Shown here one piece after another: positions 12,484 to 23,637 of a DNA stretch of 64,000 nucleotides (its first letter is position 1; each line of letters starts with the position of its first letter). Source of the stretch: Procambarus clarkii. Its lineage: Eukaryota > Arthropoda > Malacostraca > Decapoda > Cambaridae. The position numbers were made by a program, and so were the translations under genes. The stretch is taken from positions 6,472,069 through 6,536,068 of the forward strand of contig NC_091216.1 of NCBI RefSeq assembly GCF_040958095.1, written 5' to 3'. Under the pieces are notes generated by a model. It was given only the letters and a program-made list of their open reading frames with translations. It had not been told where the DNA came from and ran no database searches.

Positions 12484-13197
12484 GGGCAGTTTATATTAAA
12501 TTTATATATATGCAGCCAATCAACTACAAATTTAACTACATATATTAGTAATAAATTGGAGGTGCCTTATCTTGTTGTAGAGCAGGCTTAGTCCACCAGG
12601 TATAACTAGAATGTAGACACCAAATTATCCTCGTGTGAGGCTAGCTTCCATCACCCAAGTAACTGATATACCAAGTCTTGCTTCCTCTTCTTGTTCATGT
12701 CAAAGGGCACTAGCTATAAAGCTGGAATCCTAATATATGACGGCTATATAAGAGAAAACATTCTATAATAAATAATAAGGACCAAGGCTTAATTACCTTT
12801 ATTAGGAGGCTCGTTCGCGTTCTAACCGGTTCGCCCTTATATACCTAACATTAACAGGCCAGAAATGATTAGATAACGGGTTTCAGTAGGACACTTCCCT
12901 TGTTTATGTTGACAGCGTGTTGATGATGCTAAAACATTTTGATCTCCATAACACTTCGTCCAAGAGAAATTAAGGGAGGTGAATTTGCTCCCCTGCGCCT
13001 CTAGTCTTAACAAACATTGGCTGACCCACCACCACTGACGCCTTGGCTCTCCTTGTCCAATGTCAATAAGTGATAGAAGGGTCACATTTACTCTATTTTG
13101 ATACTGATAATTAAGTTAATTCAAATGAGATTTTTTATGATGAAATAAGTCCAAAGGCTAATATATTTAAGAATAATTCCCAACAGAACAGCTGGTG
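12484..13197. other. 714-bp unique spacer, copy 1
   Basis: Non-repetitive DNA inside the 17-bp array. It begins GGGGGGCAGTTTATATTAAA. It contains a TATA-like CTATATAAGAG near 12750 and an 82-residue minus-strand frame (12837-13085) with no recognised motif. The same sequence recurs at 15673-16386. It may be a remnant of an inserted element, but no terminal repeats were found. Confidence 0.6.
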
Positions 13198-15672
13198 AAT
13201 AACCCTGGGTCTGTTATAACTCTGGGTCAGTTATATCCCTGGGTCAGTTATAACCCTGGGTCAGTTATAACCCTGGGTCAGTTATAACCCTGGGTCAGTT
13301 ATATCCCTGGGTCAGTTATCACCTTGGGTCAGTTATATCCCTGGGTCAGTTATCACCCTGGGTCAGTTATATCCCTGGGTCAGTTATATCCCTGGGTCAG
13401 TTATAACCCTGGGTCAGTTATAACCCGAGGTTAGTTATAACCCTGGGTCAGTTCTAACCCTGGGTCAGTATTAACCGTAGGTCAGTTATAACCCTTGGTC
13501 AGTTATAACCCTGGTCAGTTATAACCCTGAGTCAGTTATAACCCTGGGTCAGTATTAACCCTAGGTCAGTTATAACCCTGGGTCAGTATTAACCCTAGGT
13601 CAGTTATAACCCTGGGTCAGTTATAACCCTGGGTCAGTATTACCATAGGTCATTTATAACCCTAGGTCAGTATTAACCCTAGGTCAGTTATAACCCTGGG
13701 ACAGTTATAACCCTGGGTCAGTTATAACCCTGGGTCAGTTATAACCCTGGGTCAGTTATAACCCTGGGTCAGTTATAACCCTGGGTCAGTTATAACCCTG
13801 GGCCAGTTATAACCCTGGGTCAGTTATAACCCTGGGTCAGTTATAACCATGGGTCAGTTATAACCCTGGGTCAGTTATAACCCTGGGTCAATTATGACCT
13901 TGGGTCAGTTATAACCCTGGGTCAGTTATAACACTGGGTCAGTTATAACCATGGGTCAGTTATAACCCTGGGTCAGTTATAACCCTGGGTCAGTTATAAC
14001 CCTGGGTCAGTTATAACCCTGGGTCAGTTATAACCCTGGGTCAGTTATAACCATGGGTCAGTTATAACCCTGGGTCAGTTATAACCCTGGGTCAGTTATA
14101 ACCCTGGGTCAGTTATAACCCTGGGTCAGTTATAACCATGGGTCAGTTATAACCCTGGGTCAGTTATAACCCTGGGTCAGTTATATCCTTTGGTCAGTTA
14201 TAACCCTGGGTCAGTTATAACCCTGGGTCAGTTATAACCTTGGGTCAGTTATAACCCTGGGTCAGTTATAACCCTGGGTCAGTTATAACCTTGGGTCAGT
14301 TATAACCCTGGGTCAGTTATAACCCTGGGTCAGTTATAACCCTGGGTCAGTTATAACACTGGGTCAGTTATATCTCTGGGTCAGTTATAACCCTGGGTCA
14401 GTTATATCCCTGGGACAGTTATGACCCTGGGTCAGTTATAACCCTGGGTCAGTTATATCCCTGGGTCAGTTATAACACCGGGTCAGTTATAACCCTGGGT
14501 CAGTCATGACCCTGGGTCAGATATAACCCTGGGTCAGTTATAACCCAGGGTCAGTTATAACCCTGGGTCAGTTATAACCCTGGGTCAGTTATAACACTGG
14601 GTCAGTTATAACCCTGGGTCAGTTATAACACTGGGTCAGTTACAACCCTGGGTCAGTTATAACCCTGGGTCAGTTATATCCCTGGGACAGTTATGACCCT
14701 GGGTCAGTTATAACCCTGGGTCAGTTATATCCCTGGGTCAGTTATAACACCGGGTCAGTTATAACTCTGGGTCATTCATGACCCTGGGTCAGATATAACC
14801 CTGGGTCAGTTATAACCCTGGGTTAGTTATAACCCTGGGTCAGTTATATCCCTGGGTCAGTTATAACACTGGGTCAGTTATAACCCTGGGTCAGTTATAA
14901 CACTGGGTCAGTTACAACCCTGGGTCAGTTATAACCCTGGGTCAGTTATATCCCTGGGTCAGTTATAACCCTGGGTCAGTTATATACCTGGGTCAGTTAT
15001 AACCCTGGGTCAGTTATAACCCTGGGTCAGTTATAACACTGGGTCAGTTATAACCCTGGGTCAGTTATATACCTGGGTCAGTTATAACCCTGGGTCAGTT
15101 ATAACACTGGGTCAGTTATAACCCTGGGTCAGTTATAACCTTGGATCAGTTATAACCCTGGGTCAGTTATAACCCTGGGTCAGTTATAACCCTGGGTCAG
15201 TTATATCCCTGGGTCAGTTATAACCATGGGTCAGTTATATCCCTGGGACAGTTATGACCCTGGGTCAGTTATAACCCTGGGTCAGTTATAACCCTGGGTC
15301 AGTTATAACCCTGGGTCAGTTATATCCCTGGGTCAGTTATAACCCTGGGTCAGTTATAACCCTGGGTCAGTTATATCCCTGGGTCAGTTATAACACCGGG
15401 TCAGTTATAACCCTGGGTCAGTCATGACCCTGGGTCAGATATAACCCTGGGTCAGTTATAAGACTGGGTCAGTTATAACCCTGGGTCAGTTATATCCCTG
15501 AGTCAATTATAACCTTGGGTCAATTATAACCTTGGGTCAGTTATAACCCTGGGTCAGTTATAACCCTGGGTCAGTTATAACCCTGGGTCAGTTATAACCC
15601 TGGGTCAGTTATAACCCTGGGTCAGTTATAACCCTGGGTCAGTTATAACCCTGGGTCAGTTATAACCTTGGG
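13198..15672. repeat. 17-bp minisatellite, block 2
   Basis: The same 17-bp unit. From about 13719 onward, block 2 repeats the exact variant order of block 1 at an offset of 3,189 bp. Before that (about 13440-13700) variants such as CAGTATTAACCCTAGG predominate. Confidence 0.97.
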
Positions 15673-16386
15673 GGGCAGTTTATATTAAATTTATATATAT
15701 GCAGCCAATCAACTACAAATTTAACTACATATATTAGTAATAAATTGGAGGTGCCTTATCTTGTTGTAGAGCAGGCTTAGTCCACCAGGTATAACTAGAA
15801 TGTAGACACCAAATTATCCTCGTGTGAGGCTAGCTTCCATCACCCAAGTAACTGATATACCAAGTCTTGCTTCCTCTTCTTGTTCATGTCAAAGGGCACT
15901 AGCTATAAAGCTGGAATCCTAATATATGACGGCTATATAAGAGAAAACATTCTATAATAAATAATAAGGACCAAGGCTTAATTACCTTTATTAGGAGGCT
16001 CGTTCGCGTTCTAACCGGTTCGCCCTTATATACCTAACATTAACAGGCCAGAAATGATTAGATAACGGGTTTCAGTAGGACACTTCCCTTGTTTATGTTG
16101 ACAGCGTGTTGATGATGCTAAAACATTTTGATCTCCATAACACTTCGTCCAAGAGAAATTAAGGGAGGTGAATTTGCTCCCCTGCGCCTCTAGTCTTAAC
16201 AAACATTGGCTGACCCACCACCACTGACGCCTTGGCTCTCCTTGTCCAATGTCAATAAGTGATAGAAGGGTCACATTTACTCTATTTTGATACTGATAAT
16301 TAAGTTAATTCAAATGAGATTTTTTATGATGAAATAAGTCCAAAGGCTAATATATTTAAGAATAATTCCCAACAGAACAGCTGGTG
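15673..16386. other. 714-bp unique spacer, copy 2
   Basis: This appears identical to 12484-13197 at an offset of 3,189 bp, including the 82-residue frame (16026-16274). Together with matching flanks it marks a tandem duplication. Confidence 0.6.
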
Positions 16387-18029
16387 AATAACCCTGGGTC
16401 TGTTATAACTCTGGGTCAGTTATATCCCTGGGTCAGTTATAACCCTGGGTCAGTTATAACCCTGGGTCAGTTATAACCCTGGGTCAGTTATATCCCTGGG
16501 TCAGTTATCACCTTGGGTCAGTTATATCCCTGGGTCAGTTATCACCCTGGGTCAGTTATATCCCTGGGTCAGTTATATCCCTGGGTCAGTTATAACCCTG
16601 GGTCAGTTATAACCCGAGGTTAGTTATAACCCTGGGTCAGTTCTAACCCTGGGTCAGTATTAACCGTAGGTCAGTTATAACCCTTGGTCAGTTATAACCC
16701 TGGTCAGTTATAACCCTGAGTCAGTTATAACCCTGGGTCAGTATTAACCCTAGGTCAGTTATAACCCTGGGTCAGTATTAACCCTAGGTCAGTTATAACC
16801 CTGGGTCAGTTATAACCCTGGGTCAGTATTACCATAGGTCATTTATAACCCTAGGTCAGTATTAACCCTAGGTCAGTTATAACCCTGGGACAGTTATAAC
16901 CCTGGGTCAGTATTAACCCTAGGTCAGTTATAACCCTGGGACAGTTATAACCCTGGGTCAGTATTAACCCTAGGTCAGTTATAACCCTGGGACAGTTATA
17001 ACCCTGGGTCAGTATTAACCCTAGGTCAGTTATAACCCTGGGTCAGTTATAACCCTGGGTCAGTTATAACCCTGGGACAGTTATAACCCTGGGTCAGTTA
17101 TAACCCTGGGACAGTTATAACCCTGGGTCAGTTATAACCCTGAGTCAGTATTAACCCTAGGTCAGTTATAACCCTGGGTCAGTTATAACCCTGGGTCTGT
17201 TATAACCCTGGGACAGTTATAACCCTGGGTCAGTTATAACCCTGGGACAGTTATAACCCTGGGACAGTTATAACCCTGGGTCAGTATTAACCCTAGGTCA
17301 GTTATAACCCTGGGTCAGTTATAACCCTGGGTCAGTTATAACCCTGGGACAGTTATAACCCTGGGACAGTTATAACCCTGGGTCAGTTATAACCCTGGGT
17401 CAGTTATAACCTTTGGTCAGTTATAACCCTGGGTCAGTTATAACCCTGGAACAGTTATAACCCTGGGTCAGTATTAACCCTAGGTCAGTTATAACTTTGG
17501 GTCAGTTATAACCCTGGGTCAGTTATAACCCTGGGTCAGTATTAACCCTAGGTCAGTTATAACCCTGGGTCAGTTATAACCCTGGGTCAGTTATAACCCT
17601 GGGTCAGTATTAACCCTAGGTCAGTTATATCCCTGGGTCAGTTATAACCCTGGGTCAGTTATAACCCTGGGTCAGTTATAACCCTGGGTCAGTTATAACC
17701 CTGGGTCAGTTATAACCCTGGGTCAGTTATAACCCTGGGTCAGTTATAACCCTGGGTCAGTTATAACCCTGGGTCAGTTATAACCCTGGGTCAGTTATAA
17801 CCCTGGTTCAATTATAACCCTGGGTCAGTTATAACCCTGGGTCAGTTATAACCCTGGGACAGTTATAACCCTGGGACAGTTATAACCCTGGGACAGTTAT
17901 AACCCTGGGTCAGTTATAACCCTGGGTCAGTTATAACCCTGGGTCAGTTATAACCCTGGGTCAGTTATAACCCTGGGTCAGTTATAACCCTGGGTCAGTT
18001 ATAACCCTGGGACAGTTATAACCCTGGGT
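16387..18029. repeat. 17-bp minisatellite, block 3
   Basis: The 17-bp unit with its own higher-order pattern of CCCTGGGACAG and CAGTATTAACCCTAGG variants. It matches block 2 up to about 16908 and then diverges, which marks the end of the duplicated segment. Confidence 0.97.
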
Positions 18030-18379
18030 CTCTCAGCCCTGATTGTCACAGCCGTCAGTTGTGTGTAGAGCGTCAAGGGGGACACACGCTCTGCGTCACC
18101 CTTCAATTTTTAAGGGGAAAGTTCTACTGGCATCGACGAAAAAATCAATAATTAGTAAGGCAAGAAATAGCCGTATAGCAGAAGAGGGGACAGCAGTGGT
18201 GCCAAGCTCTGTTCCTGTTCTCTGGGGCAGTGTTCTGAAGCCAGGTGGAACAGCGGTCCTGGGAGTCGAACCTGCTAGAGGTTGTGTTGATCCATCTAGT
18301 TTAGATGTCAGGTGCGCCAGGAAGTGGCCTAGTGCACCTGACACTTTGACACCCTTGACACAGGTCAAGTGTCTGTGAC
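18030..18379. other. Unique stretch between minisatellites
   Basis: Non-repetitive DNA with a 111-residue plus-strand frame (18043-18378) and an overlapping 90-residue minus-strand frame. Neither has recognisable motifs, so neither is called as a gene. Confidence 0.4.
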
Positions 18380-18530
18380 CCGGGGTAGGTCAAGTGCTAG
18401 TGACCCGGGGCTGATCAAGTGACCTTGGGCTGATCAAGTGACCCGGGGCTGATCAAGTGACCCGGGGCTGATCAAGTGACCCGGGGCTGATCAAGTGACC
18501 CGGGGCTGATCAAGTGACCCGGGGGCAGGT
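18380..18530. repeat. 19-bp tandem repeat
   Basis: About seven units of GTGACCCGGGGCTGATCAA, the first two variant (CTAGTGACCC, GTGACCTTGGG). Confidence 0.9.
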
Positions 18531-19064
18531 TCTGCTGTGTCAGACACTTAACGCTTGCACCGTGAAATTGGATCACACATACCCTGGCTGAGGTCAGGAG
18601 AATAACGAGGCGCTTCACTGGGTTGTGTCCACAACACTGATGTGTGATGGGAGTCACGTCTGGTATATGGCTGTTGCTGAGAATTTAATGCAGGTTAAAG
18701 TATTTATGTTGACAATTATACGTTTGACAAAATATTTTTAATGAGTCTGTGTTTAATGATTCCAACGTAGACACCATTATAGTTCACGCTACTCACCTAT
18801 GTATGATGTAGCTCTTGGGCCCCAGTAGTGGTAGTTTCTACTCTCTATATAAATCCGTCGTATTTTGATCCTAGTAAAGTTGGTGTACCTTGAGCTTTCC
18901 TGCATCAATTCCTGGACTCGTTAAAGTGTACTTACCTATGTGTACTTAGCTATTCCTAGCTTACCTTTTAGAGTAATTGTTCTCACATATCCACAGTGGC
19001 GGCTAGCCCACAGGTGCTGAGCCGCCGTCCGCCTGACTCCCAGCCAGGGGTATGGCCCCCCCCC
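18531..19064. other. No recognised feature
   Basis: No convincing coding frame, RNA gene or element boundary was found. A poly-C run (about 19056-19064) precedes the MITE-like element. Confidence 0.5.
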
Positions 19065-19401
19065 AACCTGTCCTCTTAAAAATTACGTCGCTTTTGGCCG
19101 TTTGCCAGTTTGGTCGAAAGTGGACGTAATTTGAAAATGAAAATAAATTTGGGATTTTTTCACCAACAGTAAGTTAAGGGTCCTCTGATAGGTGGGCAGG
19201 AAATTCTCATAAAGTTTCAATACGTTATGAAAAACGTTAATTGAAAGTTTCCTCTACTAACCTTACTGAGTAAGCCGGACGACTCAAACAGAAAACGTGA
19301 AAGTACGTCACTTTTGTGAGTCGATATCATTTCAAATTAAGTCCAAATTTGGCCATAGCGCATACGAGTGAAAAGTGATATTATTTTTAAGAGGACGGGT
19401 T
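19065..19401. mobile_element. MITE-like element, 337 bp
   Basis: Terminal inverted repeats AACCTGTCCTCTTAAAAAT (19065-19083) and the inverse of AACCCGTCCTCTTAAAAAT (19383-19401) match at 18 of 19 positions. The interior is non-coding, so this is a non-autonomous DNA element. The flanks are C-rich and no secure target duplication could be read. Confidence 0.65.
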
Positions 19402-19604
19402 GCCCCATCAGCCTCACACTACAATAATAACCCACTTACAAATTTGTCATGAAATCTCTTAATATCTTATTTTTAATAGCTATACCTGAATTTTGACCAT
19501 TTCATTGCAACAAAACAAAAATAGAGATTCCTGTTGAACGATAGTGACACAGTCCCTCCAGTCTGTTATGCCAGCAACCACCACTGCTTATCTTCGCTGA
19601 GGGT

Positions 19605-20335
19605 CCACATCTATCATATCAACATCAGCCTCAACATCTATCACAACAACATCAGCCTCTACATGTATCACATCAACATCAGCCTTCACATCTATCACAT
19701 CAACATCAGCCTTCACATCTATCACAACATCAGCCTCTACATCTATCACAACAACATCAGCCTCTACATCTATCACAACAACATCAGCCTCTACATGTAT
19801 CCCATCAACATCAGCCTCTACATGTATCACATCAACATCAGCCTTCACATCTATCACAACAACATCAGCCTCTACTTCTATCACAACAACATCAGCCTTC
19901 ACATCTATCACAACATCAGCCTCTACATCTATCACAACAACATCAGCCTCTACATCTATCACAACAACATCAGCCTCTACATTTATCACATCAACATCAG
20001 CCTCTACATCTATCACAACAACATCACCCTCTACATCTATCACAACAACATCAGCCTCTACATCTATCACATCAACATCAGCCTCTACATCTATCACAAC
20101 AACATCACCCTCTACATCTATCACAACAACATCACCCTCTACATCTATCACATCAATATCAGCCTCTACATCTATCACATCAATATCAGCCTCTACATCT
20201 ATCACATCAATATCAGCCTCTACATCTATCACATCAATATCAGCCTCTACATCTATCACATCAATATCAGCCTCTACATCTATCACATCAATATCAGCCT
20301 CAACATCTATCACATCAATATCAGCCTCTACATTT
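19605..20335. repeat. 27-bp minisatellite
   Basis: About 27 units of ACATCTATCACAACAACATC plus AGCCTCT with variants (CATCAACATC, CATCAATATC). The unit is nine codons and lacks stops on both strands, so 266-268 residue frames run in both directions (YHNNISLYI repeats on plus, VIDVEADVV repeats on minus). The final third is more homogeneous than the start. Confidence 0.95.
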
Positions 20336-20462
20336 ATTGACCTCACCCAATAAATGGTCAATTGGGTGAGAAATCTTAACCACTTCATATTCTATAGGAG
20401 AAGTATGCACAGCTTAAGTACAACCAGAAGGAGAATAAGGAACCAGTTTCGTTAAAAATACA

Positions 20463-20515
20463 CAACAGTGATTGATTGATTGGTTGACAGTTGAGAGGCG
20501 GGACCTAAGAGCCAG
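20463..20515 (+). mobile_element. CR1-type 3' tail, first part (interrupted)
   Basis: TTGACAGTTGAGAGGCGGGA matches the minus-strand 3' end of the CR1-type LINE at 2976-3085. It is cut at CAG and resumes at 23602, with the terminal-inverted-repeat element 20516-23598 between. Confidence 0.7.
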
Positions 20516-20979
20516 GGGCCGGATTCAGGAAGGTACTTACGAAGGTTTTTCCTCTTAGCTAAGAGCGTTTTCCCTCTTAGCGCCTTCGTGGCGGCTACGT
20601 TCGTATTCAATTAACTACCCTAAGTGGAAAAACCTTCGTAAGTTCATTCTGGGATTTAAGTGTGGTTTCGACCACTCGTAGCTTTACGTAAACTGGATAT
20701 AAGTCATTTTTTCTCTACTACATAACACTGGGATCGATTTATGATATTGGAACATGACCAAAACATTATAGCTGGTGAATCTAGTGGAGAGGAATCCTTC
20801 GTGTTAGTTATATATGCATTCTCTGCTTGAAACTTGAAGTAAATATGTGTTTGATGATAGTAGAATTAGTTTTATAATAGCAAGATATTATACCAGTAGT
20901 TATTAAGTAAATAAACACTGGTGAACATGAAATATGAGAGAAGGTGATGAGCCCTGCCTGATGGGATCATTTACTATCA

Positions 20980-21010
20980 CCAAATGCCCCTGTTCACCTA
21001 GTAGTAAGGG
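20980..21010 (+). repeat. Possible fragment of a SINE central domain
   Basis: ATGCCCCTGTTCACCTAGTA resembles the central part of the SINE at 52122-52415 (GCCCCTGTTACCTAGCAGTA). The match is short. Confidence 0.3.
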
Positions 21011-21486
21011 TGTACCTTAGCTGTACATACCCATTTCTAATTTATTTAGTTTGGTTTTATTTTGAAATTAAATCTGGGTGTGACATAAAATAAAAATATG
21101 CTGCACAAATGATGTTAGGTAAGGAAAAGGGTAAAAATGTCAAAAACTTTATTCATTGAATACTTAAAGCTATAATTATGACTATATAGACTATTAAAAA
21201 AGAGAGAGGGAAGTAGGGGTCCAAGACCTCTTCCTGTTATACAATTTGGGTGTGGAACAAGTAATTATCAAAAGAAGGCACCATGCCGGGAAGGCTATGT
21301 AGCAGTAAGGCAGTGAGGTGAGGCAGCTACTTATTTGAGAAATGCTTATTTTATTTACCTTATAAGCTGAGCCAACTTATTTTATTTGAGGAATACTCAG
21401 CTGATTCCTCTACATTTAGCATGGAACAAGTTTGTGTCCAAGACCTCTTCCTGTTACTCAATTTGGCTGTGTGTAACCAAACTAGA

Positions 21487-21930
21487 AGTGCTCTACAAAT
21501 CAAGGGACCCAGAATGTGGAATGACCTCCCGAATCATGTCAAAGGCTGTACCTCTCTCAACCAGTTTAAGAGTTAAACCAAGTACTGCCTAATTAACTCC
21601 ATGTAACCTAACTTACCTCCTAAATGTCAACCCATGTCTTGCTATTTTTTAAACAACGCTGTTCACCAACATGTGCAATTGCTGATTTATGCTATGTTAA
21701 CCCCCCTTTTTGTATTTTTTATTTCTTCTTTCAACACAATTTATACCTAATCCCGATTACTATTAAGTTTTAGTCTGTGTTTTTTCCCCCACACCTTGCC
21801 CGAAATGCTATGAGTATTAGTGGCTTTAGGTATTGTATGTACTAGCTCTGTCTATAAATCCAACATTATGTTTGTAAATCAACTGTATGTACTTTTCCTG
21901 AATAAAATGTATTTATTATTTATTTTTTAA
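21487..21930 (+). pseudogene. 3' end of a LINE (RT C-terminus and poly(A) signal)
   Basis: A plus-strand frame from about 21510 carries RMWNDLPNHVKGCTSLNQFK then a stop, the usual C-terminal region after a LINE reverse transcriptase (WNxLPxxV motif). A 3' untranslated region of about 330 bp ends at AATAAA (21901-21906) followed by an AT-rich tail. It is strongly 5'-truncated and lies between two copies of a short repeat (AAAAGAAGGCACCA, about 21269 and 21951). Confidence 0.6.
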
Positions 21931-22357
21931 TCAGTAAGTATTAAAAGAAGGCACCAAGCTGGGAAGGCTATGTAGCACCATTGTGTGTAACAATAAACCA
22001 AATTTTTTTAACAAATAATGCACCTGTATGGGAAAACAAATCCTGTCAGCTGTAAAAATATTGATGCAGTTATTTAAATGAAAAATATAATGAAAGAAAT
22101 ATTACTGGTTTATTTTTATCCTATCTTTTTGTACTGTACAGTATATCCAAGGAAGTGAAAAATTGAGACATAATGCACAATTTAATGAATGATTAGCATG
22201 GATTAGTAGTTCAAAAGAAATATGACTTGTATTACATATCAACATGAGATCTTAATGATCCATGGTCAACATGATTTAATAAGAATAATACAGTACTGTA
22301 TTTGTAATAATACAAACTATAATTTAAAATCTTTATTACTTATTTTTTTATTAAGAA

Positions 22358-22500
22358 GATTAGGTATACACAGCAATGTGCTGCTACCCTATTCTATATG
22401 GAATATTACACAGTGTAGATAAAAAACTAGCTATAAGTTTGTCTAATTATCCCATCTCACAAGATGGTTAGACATACTGTACATGGAATCAATTTAGAAA
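22358..22500. repeat. Diverged dispersed repeat, copy 1
   Basis: TAGGTATACACAGCAATGTG starts a segment that recurs at 22660-22800 with many substitutions. Both contain ACACAGTGTAGAT and a CTCACA/AGATGG-like stretch. Non-coding here. Confidence 0.6.
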
Positions 22501-22659
22501 ATACCAGCCTCAATACAAAAAACAAATCAACTCTGACTAAACAACTCTAAGCAATTTTCACAAGAGGTAAGCACTGAATCATGGAAACATTATATTATAA
22601 TTACTCTTACCAGTTTCTACAAAACTCCTCTCAAACAATGTATTTTTAAACATGTTTAG

Positions 22660-22800
22660 GTATACACAGCAATGTGCTGCTTCCCTATTCTGTCTAAAGG
22701 ACCACACAGTGTAGATCAAAAACCAGCTACAAGCTCATCCAACATCATCACCTCACAGGATGGCCAGTCATACATGGAATTAGGAGAGAACAAAATACTT
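22660..22800. repeat. Diverged dispersed repeat, copy 2
   Basis: Partner of 22358-22500 in direct orientation; it runs straight into the LINE-like frame at 22870. Confidence 0.6.
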
Positions 22801-22869
22801 AATGCTGATCTATTAGCCTCCACTGGCAAAATCTGGGTGCAGCACAAGAATATCTTCCAATATTCCTGA

Positions 22870-23139
22870 GTGTATGAAGTAATTACAGAGCTCAAAATAC
22901 CTCATACCATTTGGTATGAAGTCACTGATAACAGGACAATCACAGATATAGTGTTGGAGAGTATGTTCTCTCAAGTAGGACTGAAAACATGTTTTTTTTC
23001 CACCAAGAGGGCTATAAACCCATGGAACCACCTACCCGCTGAAGCCGTAAATGCCAAATTCCAGCGAAAAAATATCATTAAGACAATTGGCGGGCCCTTT
23101 AACAAGCCGCCGGCTTTCTGTCCTCTTCGAGGCCACTAG
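22870..23139 (+). pseudogene. C-terminal fragment of a second LINE-like reverse transcriptase
   Basis: An 89-residue frame. Its central part, TCFFSTKRAINPWNHLPAEA, is the C-terminal WNxLPxEVV-type motif that follows the RT in several LINE clades. The segment ends in a GC-rich tail with GCCGCCGGCTTTCTGTCC and then GGTAAATTCAGTAAA, which I recall as a common crustacean LINE 3' end (unchecked). It is truncated upstream and the start codon has no meaning. It lies inside the 3.08-kb DNA element. Confidence 0.5.
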
Positions 23140-23601
23140 ATAGTTAGTGGCCCTTGGGTAAATTCAGTAAATATATACAATAATTGTCAGCGCATCTTCC
23201 GAGCAACAAGGACAGCTACACAGTATCTCTTAGAATTACGTAGGTAAACAACAAATGTAACATATTTGTTTACTACAATGTCGGTGCTGGCTGTAGAAGT
23301 TGAAAAAACATTGTTTTACTTCGAAATATACTAATTTTATAAGAAAATTCGACGTAAATAGGAGGCAGTAGAGCTCCGATAAGCCAGCGCTAAATCTTCA
23401 ATATGAAGAATGTTGCTGCTCTCTGATTGGCCACACGAAACACAGTAGTGACCTCTATCGGCACGCAGGTGAACCAACAATTTTCTTCCTAAGTATACCT
23501 TATTTAATCGCACCTAAGCATCTTCTTAGGGCGCACTTAGGAACCTTCGTAGCAAACCCACTTACGAAGTAATACACAGAGCTTCCTGAATCTAGGTCCA
23601 G

Positions 23602-23637
23602 AGCTCAACCCCCGCAAGCACAAGTAGGTGAGTACAA
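23602..23637 (+). mobile_element. CR1-type 3' tail, second part
   Basis: GAGCTCAACCCCCGCAAGCA followed by CAAGTAGGTGAGTACAAC completes the tail started at 20463-20515. Confidence 0.7.

Larger units (their letters stand above)
20516..23598. mobile_element. 3.08-kb terminal-inverted-repeat DNA element inserted in a CR1 tail
   Basis: The ends are GGGCCGGATTCAGGAAG (left) and the inverse of GACCTAGATTCAGGAAG (right). They share GATTCAGGAAG, and both subterminal regions carry CTTACGAAG-like motifs. CAG is present on each side (20513-20515 and 23599-23601) but once in the CR1 consensus, giving a 3-bp target duplication. That size and GGGCC-type ends would suit a PIF/Harbinger-like element (inference). 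A perfect 18-bp inverted repeat, 20535-20552 and 20626-20643, lies next to the left end. No transposase frame is visible. The interior carries fragments of other LINEs, so it is non-autonomous or gutted. Confidence 0.65.

Noticed and set aside
12837..13085. 82-residue frame repeated at 16026-16274
   Set aside because: The repetition comes from the 3,189-bp duplication. There are no motifs, and a chance frame of this size is expected.
10228..18029. CRISPR-like regular repeat array
   Set aside because: The 17-bp units are contiguous with no spacers, and the genome is eukaryotic.
19534..20388. 266-268 residue frames on both strands
   Set aside because: 27-bp minisatellite; both strands are equally open and nothing else supports coding.
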